NCBI RefSeq assembly: GCF_019375475.1
Contig: NZ_JAHXGQ010000007.1
Coordinates: forward strand, 372,001-436,000
Direction: 5' to 3'
Source: Saccharothrix obliqua
Lineage (GTDB): Bacteria; Actinomycetota; Actinomycetes; Mycobacteriales; Pseudonocardiaceae
DNA length: 64,000 bases
Below, piece by piece: positions 27,946 through 35,776 of this stretch. How positions within the stretch are numbered: the first letter of the stretch is position 1; every line of letters begins with the position of its first letter. The notes beneath the pieces are model-generated. The model made no database searches, was not told the origin of the DNA, and worked only from the letters and a program-made list of their open reading frames with translations. A program made the translations under genes and the position numbers.

Positions 27946-29046
27946 TCAGGGGTTCCGCCTTCGGGCGACCAGCAAGGCGGCCACACCGGCGATCGGCAGC
28001 ACCAGTCCCGCGCCGACCCACCACGCCGTGCCGCCCCGGAGCCCGGTGTCGGCCAGCGGCGGTTTCCCGCCGGCGGGGGCGGGCGGCGTGCCGGTCGGCG
28101 GCTCCACGCCGGTCGGTTCCGCCCCAGTAGGGGCAGGCTCAGTGGGGGCAGGCCCGGTCGGCGGTGGCCCGGTCGGCGGCGGGGTCGAAGTCGGGTCGGT
28201 CGGCGGCGGCCCGGTCGGGGGCGACGTGGTGGGAGCCGTGGTGTCGGTGGGCGGCGGGTCGGCGCCGGGCGGGGTGGTGGTCGTGGTGGGTGGCGCGGCT
28301 TCGCACTCGACGCGGACCTCGCCCAGCCGCACGGACGTCACCGGGCCCTGGTAGACGACGTTGCCGCTGGTGTCGGTGAAGGTCCCGTCGATCCGGATGT
28401 CCAGCCACGCCTCGGCGGTGGACTGGCGCGACTGCGTCGCCGGGTCCTGGTGCGGCGTCACGGTCGAGGTGATGGTGCCGCGGCTGATGGTGTCCACGCC
28501 GATGTCCTGGCCGGTGATCTCCAGGTTCGTCGTGCCCGCGCCGACGCGCCGACCCAGCACGGTGATCTCGGCGGAGTCCGTCCGGCTGTACGCCAGGGCC
28601 AGCGGTCCGATGGGCGGTGGCAGGCACTCGGCGTAGGAGTCGAGCGACGCGACCGCGCCCACGACCGGCCGGACCTCCAGCAGCTCCTGTGTGCGGAAGT
28701 GGACCTCCATGCCGGTGAGCTGCGCCTGCGCGAAGTTCTTCGAGGCGGACGCGGAGGTGCGGACGTTGGCGGTGGAGATCTCGACCCGCGTCAGCACGCC
28801 GTCGGGATCGCTGTAGTCGCCGTTGTCCTCCACGCCGGGCGCGGGGCTGATCGCCCGGCCGTACTCCCCGCTGAAGGCTTCCAACCCGATCGCCGGAACC
28901 CGCGTGGTGTCGAGCCGCACCAGGACCGCGCGCGCGGGCACCGCCCGCACCGCCGACACCGGCACTACGCCGCTCAGCACGACGAGCGCGGTCACGGCAC
29001 CGAGCGCGAGGGTCGCGGCGGCCCACGGCCGCATGACGGCGGTCAT
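27946..29046 (-). CDS. SCO1860-like surface protein with LAXTG sortase signal
   Basis: A 366-residue secreted protein. Signal peptide: RPWAAATLALGAVTALVVLSGVV. The extracellular domain (about residues 35-260) has two Cys (YAECLPPP; VECEAAP). A long Pro/Thr-rich spacer carries repeated PPTGPPPT units. The sorting signal LADTG is followed by a hydrophobic helix and RRRNP. LAXTG is the class E sortase motif, so the protein should be linked to the cell wall. It overlaps the upstream gene by four bases. In Streptomyces the SCO1860 family also lies beside cobalamin genes (recalled, not checked). Confidence 0.85.
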   Translation of the reverse strand: MTAVMRPWAAATLALGAVTALVVLSGVVPVSAVRAVPARAVLVRLDTTRVPAIGLEAFSGEYGRAISPAPGVEDNGDYSDPDGVLTRVEISTANVRTSASASKNFAQAQLTGMEVHFRTQELLEVRPVVGAVASLDSYAECLPPPIGPLALAYSRTDSAEITVLGRRVGAGTTNLEITGQDIGVDTISRGTITSTVTPHQDPATQSRQSTAEAWLDIRIDGTFTDTSGNVVYQGPVTSVRLGEVRVECEAAPPTTTTTPPGADPPPTDTTAPTTSPPTGPPPTDPTSTPPPTGPPPTGPAPTEPAPTGAEPTGVEPPTGTPPAPAGGKPPLADTGLRGGTAWWVGAGLVLPIAGVAALLVARRRNP

Positions 29047-29378
29047 CCCTGGACGGGGTGGGGCGACCGCTCGATCTCCGCACCCACCGCGCGCACGTCG
29101 CACCAGACGCCCATCAGCCCCTGGCCGCCGCGGATGGTGAGCCACGGGCCGCGGGCGAACCGGCCGTCCGCGCACGCCACCACGACCCGGAACGTGCCCG
29201 CGCCCCGGCACCAGCCCGTCCCGGCGCGGCCCTGGACGAGCACGCCGCAGTTGTGGAGCCCGACCGGCAGGGGGGCGGCGGTCTGGGGACCGGTGGGCCC
29301 GACCGGACCGTTGTCGGCGTGCGCGGTCGCGGGGAGGGCGAGCAGGGACAGCAGCACAGCGGCCAGTAGACGTCGCAT
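29043..29378 (-). CDS. Small secreted protein, partner of the LAXTG protein
   Basis: A 111-residue protein with a clear signal peptide (RRLLAAVLLSLLALPATAHA). The mature domain of about 90 residues contains four Cys (LHNCGVLVQ, GWCRGAG, VVACADG, GVWCDV) likely forming two disulphides. Translation is coupled to the LAXTG gene (ATGA overlap), which suggests the products work together at the cell surface. Family not named with confidence. Confidence 0.8.
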   Translation of the reverse strand: MRRLLAAVLLSLLALPATAHADNGPVGPTGPQTAAPLPVGLHNCGVLVQGRAGTGWCRGAGTFRVVVACADGRFARGPWLTIRGGQGLMGVWCDVRAVGAEIERSPHPVQG

Positions 29379-29400
29379 GGCGCGGATCGGAACACGGGTG

Positions 29401-29439
29401 CCGTGCCCACGGCCGGGAATCACCCGGACGTGGGCACGG
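29401..29439 (-). terminator. Hairpin after the serine protease gene
   Basis: CCGTGCCCACG (29401-29411) pairs with CGTGGGCACGG (29429-29439) with an inner CCGGG/CCCGG pairing. It sits eight bases past the stop of the protease gene on the minus strand. Confidence 0.75.
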
Positions 29440-29446
29440 CGGGAAC

Positions 29447-30226
29447 TCACGCGTTGATCTGCGCCGTCAGCTCCGAGTGGTACGTGGCGATCCGCGCGTA
29501 CACGCCGGGGTAACCGGCCTGCGCGCAGCCGCGGCCCCACGAGGTGGCGCCGATCAGCTTGCCGCCCGCGACGATCGGGCCGCCCGAGTCGCCCTGGCAG
29601 GTGTCCGTGCCGCCACGCGGGTAACCCGCGCACACCATGGCGGAGCTGTTGTACTGCGGGTAGGACTGGCGGCAACTGGTGTCCGCCACCACCGGCACGT
29701 TGGCCTTGAGCAGGTAGCGCGACGCCGAGCCGCCGGACGACGTGGTGCCCCAGCCGAGGATCGTGGTGCTGGTGCCCGCCGCGTACAGCGCCGTGTCGGC
29801 CGACGACGCCAGCGGCAGGTAGGCCGACGTGATGTTGCGGTCGAGGGTCAGCACCGACACGTCGTAGCCGGACGTGGCGGTGCGGTAGCTCGGGTGGACC
29901 CAGATGTTGGTCACCGAGGCCACGATGCCCGCGCTGCTCTGCTTGTCCTCCCGGCCCCACACGACGCGGGTGCTCGCCGCGGAGCGGTTGACGGTGCAGT
30001 GGGCGGCGGTGACCACCTTGTTGCCCTTGACCAGGGTCCCGCCGCAGAACTGGCCGCCGCTGGACGAGGCCAGGTAGACGGTCCACGGGTACTCGCTGAC
30101 GGACGCCCGGGTGCCACCGACGATGTACGGCGTCACGTCGGCGTTGGCGGGCGCCACCGTGAGCAGGCCGACGGCGGCGACGGCCGCGGCCAGAGCGGTG
30201 ATCAGGCGATGCAGGGTTCTCGCCAT
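29447..30226 (-). CDS. Secreted trypsin-like serine protease (S1)
   Basis: A 259-residue S1 peptidase. Signal peptide ARTLHRLITALAAAVAAVGLL...ANA, short propeptide, mature start IVGGTRASVSEYPW. Catalytic His in VVTAAHCTV, Asp in SGYDVSVLTLD, Ser in TCQGDSGGPIVAGG. An Asp six residues before the Ser (GGTDTCQGDSGGP) predicts trypsin-like preference for Arg/Lys. ATG at 30226 has GAAGGA upstream. Related to three more S1 genes at 42362-45387. Confidence 0.95.
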   Translation of the reverse strand: MARTLHRLITALAAAVAAVGLLTVAPANADVTPYIVGGTRASVSEYPWTVYLASSSGGQFCGGTLVKGNKVVTAAHCTVNRSAASTRVVWGREDKQSSAGIVASVTNIWVHPSYRTATSGYDVSVLTLDRNITSAYLPLASSADTALYAAGTSTTILGWGTTSSGGSASRYLLKANVPVVADTSCRQSYPQYNSSAMVCAGYPRGGTDTCQGDSGGPIVAGGKLIGATSWGRGCAQAGYPGVYARIATYHSELTAQINA

Positions 30227-30360
30227 GGTGCGCTCGATCCTTCCGGCTGGTTGGGGGTGCGGAGGCGGAGTGCTTCCAGCTAGGACCACGACCGGGGCAC
30301 GCGACAAGAACCGAATGATGTTTCACAGTTGACGCATCAGCGGTTCCCGAACCCGTTCGG

Positions 30361-30423
30361 CGTTGCCGCGCAACGGATCGCGCCTGGAACACGAGGGCGG
30401 CGGTGGAGCGTTGCGCGACAACG
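30361..30423. promoter_or_regulatory. Paired CGTTG-N5-CAACG inverted repeats
   Basis: The gap 30227-30526 holds no gene. AT-richer DNA around 30300-30335 probably carries the protease promoter. Two identical inverted repeats CGTTG-N5-CAACG lie at 30361-30375 and 30409-30423, 48 bases apart. They may be operators for the protease gene or hairpins ending the cobalamin operon. Confidence 0.45.
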
Positions 30424-30526
30424 GGGCCGCGCTTGGCACACGCCTCCACCGCACCGCGCCGCTACGCGAACACGCACGCGGAGCGCGGCACCGGCGGGCG
30501 GAACGGGAAGCGGTGCGTGATTCCGG

Positions 30527-31777
30527 TCAGGGCTTCGCCACGCCGGACACCCGGACGACCTCCGCACGCACCGGGCCGTCGAGCACGGGGCCGGCGTCGG
30601 GCCCGACGAACGCCACCGCCGCACCCGCCTCGGCCAGCCCCACCGCGCCGTCCGCCCGCACCCGCGTGCCCGGCCGCAGCAGGTGCCGGACCTGGTCCAC
30701 GCAGTCGTCCGGCCCGACCACCACGGACGCCCGCCGCAGCTCGGCCTCCGCACGCGGCGTGCGGTCGTCCGCCGCGCCGGGACCGAGGCCGACCAGGGCG
30801 AGCCGACCGCGGGGCAGGACGCGGGCCGCCGCGACGGTCACGCGGTCGTGCTTCACCTTCTCCACGGCCATCTCCACCCGGCCGCCCGCCGCCAGCTCCA
30901 TCGCACCGCGCAACGCCGCCGCCTCCGCCACGCTCGGGATGCCGATGGGCAGCTCCGCCGGGTTCGGCACGGGCAGCACGGCCAGCTCCTCACCGGGGTA
31001 CGCGAGCAGCGGCACGTCGGCCACGTCGTGCCAGAACGCCCACTCCTCCACCGCGTCGACGATCCCCGCCTCCGCGGTCTTGCGGTCGAGCGTGGCGAAC
31101 GCGCGCACCGCGCGCAGGTCGAGCCCCCGCGCCTCCAGACCCGCCAACGCGTCCGACACCGCCGACGACGACACGCCCGCGCCGGAACCGACGCCGACCA
31201 CCAGGGTGCGCGGTACCAGCACGAGCAGCTTGTCCGGCCGCGGCCCGGTGGGCAGCCGGTCGTCCAGCACCACGGTCCACGTGGCGTGGCCGTGCGCCAC
31301 CACGTTGTCCGGCAACGCGGGCAGCGGGAAGCCCAACGGGTTGCGCAGCACCACGGTGTCCCCGTCGCGGACCGCCGCGCCGCACGCGGCCAGGTCGCCG
31401 TCCACCGTCACGTCCAGCAGCTCCACCAGCTCGTCCAGCGGCGAGGCGACCGCCGCCGACGTGACCACGGGCGCGTGGTCGAGCAGTTCGCCGATACGGC
31501 CGGCCAACGCGTCGACCCGGCCGAGCAACGCCACCGCGTACCCGCCGTCCACGCACACCACGCCGGGATCGGCGCGCTCGTCCCGCAGCAGCGGCGCGAC
31601 CAGCCGCACGGTGGCGTCCGTGCCGAGGAAGAACACGGCCGCGCCCAGCCGCGGCCACATCCGGTGCAGCGCCGGGCGGATCGGCCCGTCGACCACGACC
31701 GCGTCCGGTCCGAGGAAACCCGCGAGTTCAGCGGCTGCCCGCCGCCCGCGCTCGCCGGCGGCGAACAACCCGATCAC
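30527..31777 (-). CDS. cbiG: Cobalt-precorrin-5A hydrolase CbiG with truncated CbiH domain
   Basis: A 416-residue protein. CbiG (residues 1-320) opens the ring-contraction lactone: IGLFAAGERGRRAA, then WPRLGAAVFFLGTDATVRLVAPLL and VVGVGSGAGVSSSAVSDAL. After residue 325 begins a precorrin-3B methyltransferase (CbiH/CobJ) domain (RGRLALVGLGPGAADDRTP), but only about 95 residues are present before the stop. A full domain has about 240, and the GxGDAG substrate motif is altered (VGPDAGPV). The methyltransferase part should be inactive. GTG at 31777 has GGAGG ten bases upstream. Last gene of the cobalamin operon. Confidence 0.9.
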   Translation of the reverse strand: MIGLFAAGERGRRAAAELAGFLGPDAVVVDGPIRPALHRMWPRLGAAVFFLGTDATVRLVAPLLRDERADPGVVCVDGGYAVALLGRVDALAGRIGELLDHAPVVTSAAVASPLDELVELLDVTVDGDLAACGAAVRDGDTVVLRNPLGFPLPALPDNVVAHGHATWTVVLDDRLPTGPRPDKLLVLVPRTLVVGVGSGAGVSSSAVSDALAGLEARGLDLRAVRAFATLDRKTAEAGIVDAVEEWAFWHDVADVPLLAYPGEELAVLPVPNPAELPIGIPSVAEAAALRGAMELAAGGRVEMAVEKVKHDRVTVAAARVLPRGRLALVGLGPGAADDRTPRAEAELRRASVVVGPDDCVDQVRHLLRPGTRVRADGAVGLAEAGAAVAFVGPDAGPVLDGPVRAEVVRVSGVAKP

Positions 31778-31793
31778 GCCAACACCCTCCGCA

Positions 31794-32636
31794 TCACGAC
31801 TTCTTCGCACCCCACAGCACCGTCACCGGGTTCACCGCGAGCAACGCGCCGCCGGTGAGCCGGGCCGCCAGCAGCTGGGTGCCCTCCACCTCGTACCCCG
31901 CGTCCAGCAACGCGTCCCGCGCGGGCACGACGTGCTCCAGGTCCGCGGTCGCCACCACGACCCGCGCCGCGCCGACCCGCGCGCACCGGCGCACCGCGTC
32001 CGGCCCGCCGCCGCCGACGAACACCGCGTCCGGCCGGGGCAGGTCGGTCGCGTCGGCCAGCGCCGACTCCACCACCCGCACGTCCACGCCGTGCGCGGAC
32101 GCGTTCGCGATGATCCGCACGCACTGCACCGGGTCCCGCTCGACCGCGACGACGGCCGCGCCGAGCCGTGCGCACTCGACGCCGATCGCGCCGGGACCCG
32201 CGCCCACGTCCCACACCAGCACGCCCGGCCGGGGCGCGAGGCGGGCCAGCGCGAGCGCCCGCACCTCGGCGGTCGCGACCATGCCCGTGCGGTGGGCGAA
32301 GTCGTCGTCGGGCAGCGCCCAGCCGCCCTCGGCGGGCGCCCACGCGCCGTCCGCGAGGCACAGCGCGAAACCCGGCGCGTCCCAGCGGCGCACCACCGCG
32401 TCCGCCGGGTCCAAAGTGGACAACCCGGTCGCGTCGGCGACGGTCAGCGTGCGCCGCCAGCCGGCGAGGCCGCGCGCCAGCTCGGCCGGGTCCGCGCCGG
32501 ACACCACGACGGCGGGCCGGGCGCGGCACACGTTCAGGGCGTGCCGCAGGCCGCGCTCGGTGGCGTCGACCGCGGTCACCGACTCCCACGACCTGCCGAC
32601 CGCGGTGAGGAAACCGTGCAGGGCGACGACGTCCAC
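31794..32636 (-). CDS. cobL: Precorrin-6Y methyltransferase CobL with shortened CbiE part
   Basis: A 280-residue protein; typical CobL is about 400. The C-terminal CbiT domain is intact (FAHRTGMVATAEVRALALARL; VWDVGAGPGAIGVECARLGA; VFVGGGGPDAV) and should methylate C15 with decarboxylation. The N-terminal 110 residues align only with the second half of CbiE (ERGLRHALNVCRARPAVVV). The first half, holding the glycine-rich start of the fold, is absent, and neither other frame upstream encodes it. The start GTG lies one base after the cobM stop. C5 methylation by this protein is doubtful. Confidence 0.88.
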   Translation of the reverse strand: MDVVALHGFLTAVGRSWESVTAVDATERGLRHALNVCRARPAVVVSGADPAELARGLAGWRRTLTVADATGLSTLDPADAVVRRWDAPGFALCLADGAWAPAEGGWALPDDDFAHRTGMVATAEVRALALARLAPRPGVLVWDVGAGPGAIGVECARLGAAVVAVERDPVQCVRIIANASAHGVDVRVVESALADATDLPRPDAVFVGGGGPDAVRRCARVGAARVVVATADLEHVVPARDALLDAGYEVEGTQLLAARLTGGALLAVNPVTVLWGAKKS

Positions 32637-32637
32637 G

Positions 32638-33711
32638 TCAGTCGGCGCGCTTGGTCTTCCTGGCCCGCGACGCGGCGGGCTTGGCCGTCTTCGCGGCGGC
32701 CGGCTTCTTGGGCTGCCGCGGCGTGGTGCTCGCGCGCACCGAGCCGGGCGTGCGCCGGGCCGCCGCCGCGACGGTCGCCTTCGGCTTCGGCTCCGGCTCC
32801 ACCACGGCCTCGGGCTCCACCACCGGTTCCGCGGCGGGCTCCTCGACCACCGGCTCCACCGCGGGCCGCGGCGCGGGGCGGCGGGCCCGCGCGGTCTCCT
32901 GCCACTCGTGCACGGCGGACCACGCGGCGACCGACGCGGAGTCGCGGGCCGCGCGCATCGACCACTTCGACGGGCGGGCCCGGCGCACCGGCTCGTCACC
33001 CACCACACCACGCCGCGCGGGCGGAGCCTTGAGCACCTCGCCCACCAGGAACAGCGTGGTGCGGTACAGCTTGTGCTCCTTGACGCACGCCTCCAGCTCG
33101 CCGAGCGTGGTCTGCGCGATCGTCTCGTCCGGCAGGGAAACCTTGTACGCCACCACGATCGGCGTGTCGTCGGCGTAGCCGCCCGCCCGCAGCTGCTCCA
33201 CCACGCGCGCGGTGCGCGCGCCGGACGCGTTGATCGCCATGGTGGTGCCGTGCGCGGCGAACTCCGCCACGTGCTCCGCGCCCTCCGGCCCGGTCAGCAC
33301 CAGCGACCGCGCGACGTCCGAGGCGGTCAGCTCGCGGCCGACCGACGCGCCCACCGCCGACACCGCCGTCACGCCCGGCACGACCTCCACGACCAGGCCC
33401 AGCTTCTGGCACGTGTCGTGCTGCTCGCGCAGGCCGCCCCACACCGCCGGGTCGCCCGCGTGCAGCCGCACCACCTTGAGCTTGCTCGCCGACGCACGCC
33501 GGTACAGGTCGACCACGTCGGACTCGGGCACCCGGGAGAAGTCGACCAGCTCGGCGCCCGGGCGGGCGTGCTCGCGCACGCACTCGGCCTCCACGACGGC
33601 GGGCGACCAGATCACCACGTCCGCCTCGGCTATCCGCTTCGCGCCCCGCACGGTGATGAGATCGGCGGCGCCGGGACCGGCGCCCACGAACGAGACCCGA
33701 CCGGTCAGCAC
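32638..33711 (-). CDS. cobM: Precorrin-4 C11-methyltransferase with basic C-terminal extension
   Basis: A 357-residue protein. Residues 1-245 are CobM/CbiF (GRVSFVGAGPGAADLITVRG; VRLHAGDPAVWGGLREQ; VVPGVTAVSAVGASVGRELT; ending RTTLFLVGEVL), which methylates precorrin-4 at C11. Residues 250-357 are an unusual tail: a short helix-like part (SMRAARDSASVAAWSAVHEW), then Pro/Glu/Val repeats and a Lys/Ala/Arg-rich histone-H1-like end (KKPAAAKTAKPAASRARK). The tail is absent from the usual 250-residue enzyme. GGAGG precedes the GTG by nine bases. A 70-base gap separates it from cobB. Confidence 0.93.
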   Translation of the reverse strand: MLTGRVSFVGAGPGAADLITVRGAKRIAEADVVIWSPAVVEAECVREHARPGAELVDFSRVPESDVVDLYRRASASKLKVVRLHAGDPAVWGGLREQHDTCQKLGLVVEVVPGVTAVSAVGASVGRELTASDVARSLVLTGPEGAEHVAEFAAHGTTMAINASGARTARVVEQLRAGGYADDTPIVVAYKVSLPDETIAQTTLGELEACVKEHKLYRTTLFLVGEVLKAPPARRGVVGDEPVRRARPSKWSMRAARDSASVAAWSAVHEWQETARARRPAPRPAVEPVVEEPAAEPVVEPEAVVEPEPKPKATVAAAARRTPGSVRASTTPRQPKKPAAAKTAKPAASRARKTKRAD

Positions 33712-33781
33712 AGCTGGCCCTCCACGCGTAATCGGGGTAATCGGCTGGTGGGCACCGACCGTACCGCGCGAGCGCGGAGCG

Positions 33782-35158
33782 CTATCGAGTGGCCTCGGGC
33801 CGCACCGGCTCACGCGCGCAGGCCCGCGCGAAGCGGGTCACCGACGCCGGCGCGGACGCCGGGTGCGTGTGCAGGTAGGACGCGTGGACGCCGCCGAGCA
33901 CGAAGCCCTCGGCCACCGGCCGCTGGTCGTGACCCCGCCACCGCCAGGCGGGCCGCGCGCCGGCGGGCGTGCTCAACGCGGTCCGGTGGAACTCGTGCCC
34001 GGTGATCCGCGTGCCCGCGGGCGCGAGCACCGAGTCGACCGGCGCGACGGCGTCCCGGTAGCCCAGGGTGAGCCGCGGTGTCATCGAGCCGTCGGCGTCG
34101 ACCACACCGCACATCGGGGCGCCGTCCAGGGACTTCGCCAGGTACAGCAGGCCGCCGCACTCGGCGTGCACCGGCGCGCCGGACCGGGCCAGCGCCGCGA
34201 CGGCGGCCCGCAGCCCCTCGTTCGCGGACAGCTCGGCGGCGTGCTGCTCGGGGAAACCGCCGGGCAGCACCAGCCCGGCCGTGCCGGCGGGCAGCGCGGT
34301 GTCGCGCAGCGGGTCGACGACCACGACGTCCGCGCCCGCCGCGCGCAGCAGCTCGACGTGCTCGGCGTAGCCGAAGGTGAACGCCGAGCCGCCCGCGACG
34401 GCGACCACCGGCGCGCCCGCGACCGGCTCGACCTCGGCGGCCGGGTCCCAGGCGGGCGTGGTCGGCGCGGGCGCGCCCGCCGCGAGCCGCCGCACCGCCG
34501 CCAGGTCGACGTGCCGCGCCACCGCGTCCGCGACGGCGTCCACGGCCGCCACCGCCGCCGGGCCGTGCTCGGCGGCGGTGACCAGCCCGAGGTGCCGGGA
34601 CGGCAGCGTGAACCGGTCGTCCCGCGGCAGCACGCCGAGCACCTCCAGGCCGACCTCGGCGCACGCGCCGCGCAGCACGTGCTCGTGCCGCGCGGAGCCG
34701 ACCTGGTTGAGGATCACGCCGCCGAGCCGCACGGTCGGGTCGTAGCCCCGGAAGCCGTGCAGCAGGGCGGCGAGGCTGCGGCTCTGCCCCCGCGCGTCGA
34801 CCACGAACAGCACGGGCGCGGACAGCAGCCTGGCGACGTGCGCGGTGGACCCGACGCCGTCGGTGTCCACGCGCCCGTCGAACAGGCCCATCACGCCTTC
34901 CACCACGGCCAGGTCGCAGCCACGCGCGCCGTGCGCGAACAACGCCGGGACCCGGTGCTCGCCGACCATGACCGGGTCCAGGTTGCGACCCGGCCGGCCG
35001 GTGGCGAGCCCGTGGTAGCCGGGGTCGATGTAGTCCGGCCCGACCTTGAAGGGCGCCACCCGGTCGCCCGCGCGGCGCAGCGCCGCCATCAGGCCGGTGG
35101 CCACGGTGGTCTTGCCGCTGCCCGACGCGGGCGCGGCGACCACCAGGCGGTTCACCAC
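33782..35158 (-). CDS. cobB: Cobyrinate a,c-diamide synthase
   Basis: A 458-residue CobB/CbiA enzyme that uses glutamine and ATP to amidate the a and c side chains of (hydrogeno)cobyrinate. The P-loop is APASGSGKTTVATGL near residue 10. VGPDYIDPGYH and VVEGVMGLFDG follow. The class I glutaminase-like domain has the catalytic Cys in VHAECGGLLYLA near 333 and the His in GVHASYLHTHP. The start overlaps the cobO stop by seven bases, so translation is coupled. Confidence 0.96.
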   Translation of the reverse strand: MVNRLVVAAPASGSGKTTVATGLMAALRRAGDRVAPFKVGPDYIDPGYHGLATGRPGRNLDPVMVGEHRVPALFAHGARGCDLAVVEGVMGLFDGRVDTDGVGSTAHVARLLSAPVLFVVDARGQSRSLAALLHGFRGYDPTVRLGGVILNQVGSARHEHVLRGACAEVGLEVLGVLPRDDRFTLPSRHLGLVTAAEHGPAAVAAVDAVADAVARHVDLAAVRRLAAGAPAPTTPAWDPAAEVEPVAGAPVVAVAGGSAFTFGYAEHVELLRAAGADVVVVDPLRDTALPAGTAGLVLPGGFPEQHAAELSANEGLRAAVAALARSGAPVHAECGGLLYLAKSLDGAPMCGVVDADGSMTPRLTLGYRDAVAPVDSVLAPAGTRITGHEFHRTALSTPAGARPAWRWRGHDQRPVAEGFVLGGVHASYLHTHPASAPASVTRFARACAREPVRPEATR

Positions 35159-35766
35159 TCGATCCCCTTCTGGCCCTTCTGCCCCGCGTCCATCGGGTGC
35201 TTGACCTTGGTCATCTCCACCACCAGGTCGGCGGCGTCGACCAGGGCCGCGGGCGCGTTGCGACCGGTGATCACGACGTGCTGGTGGCCGGGCCGGTCGC
35301 GCAGCACGTCGACCACCTCGGCCACGTCCACCCAGCCCCAGTGCAGCGGGTAGGTGAACTCGTCCAGCACGTACATGCCGTGCCGCTCGTCGGCGATCCG
35401 CCGGGCCACCTCGCGCCAGCCCTCCAGCGCGGCGGCGGCGTGGTCCTCCTCGGTGCCCTGCTTGCGGGACCAGGACCAGCCCTCACCCATCTTGTGCCAC
35501 TCGACGGGACCGCCCTCGCCGGTCTGCTCGTGCAGCCTGCCCAGCGCGCGGAACGCCGACTCCTCGCCGACCTTCCACTTGGCGGACTTCACGAACTGGA
35601 AGACACCGATGGACCAGCCCTGGTTCCACCCGCGCAGCGCGAGGCCGAACGCGGCGGTCGACTTGCCCTTCATCTCCCCCGTGTGGAGGACGGTCAGCGG
35701 TCGGTTGCGCCGCTGCCTGGTGGTGAGCCCGTCGGTGGGCACGACGGACGGCTGTCCCTGGGGCAC
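35152..35766 (-). CDS. cobO: Corrinoid adenosyltransferase CobO/BtuR type
   Basis: A 204-residue CobA/CobO-type ATP:corrinoid adenosyltransferase. The P-loop is HTGEMKGKSTAAFGLALRG near residue 30. VFQFVKSAKWKVGEE, YVLDEFTYPLHWGWV and VVITGRNAPAALVDAADLVVEM follow, all family features. GTG at 35766 has GAGGAG six bases upstream, inside the end of the chelatase gene; longer readings lack it. It attaches the 5'-deoxyadenosyl ligand to the corrin cobalt. Confidence 0.96.
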   Translation of the reverse strand: MPQGQPSVVPTDGLTTRQRRNRPLTVLHTGEMKGKSTAAFGLALRGWNQGWSIGVFQFVKSAKWKVGEESAFRALGRLHEQTGEGGPVEWHKMGEGWSWSRKQGTEEDHAAAALEGWREVARRIADERHGMYVLDEFTYPLHWGWVDVAEVVDVLRDRPGHQHVVITGRNAPAALVDAADLVVEMTKVKHPMDAGQKGQKGIEW

Positions 35767-35776
35767 GTCGATCTCC

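Noticed and set aside
31794..33011. CobL start further upstream to restore a full CbiE
   Set aside because: The upstream part of the frame is antisense-like Arg/Pro-rich sequence inside cobM and does not resemble CbiE.
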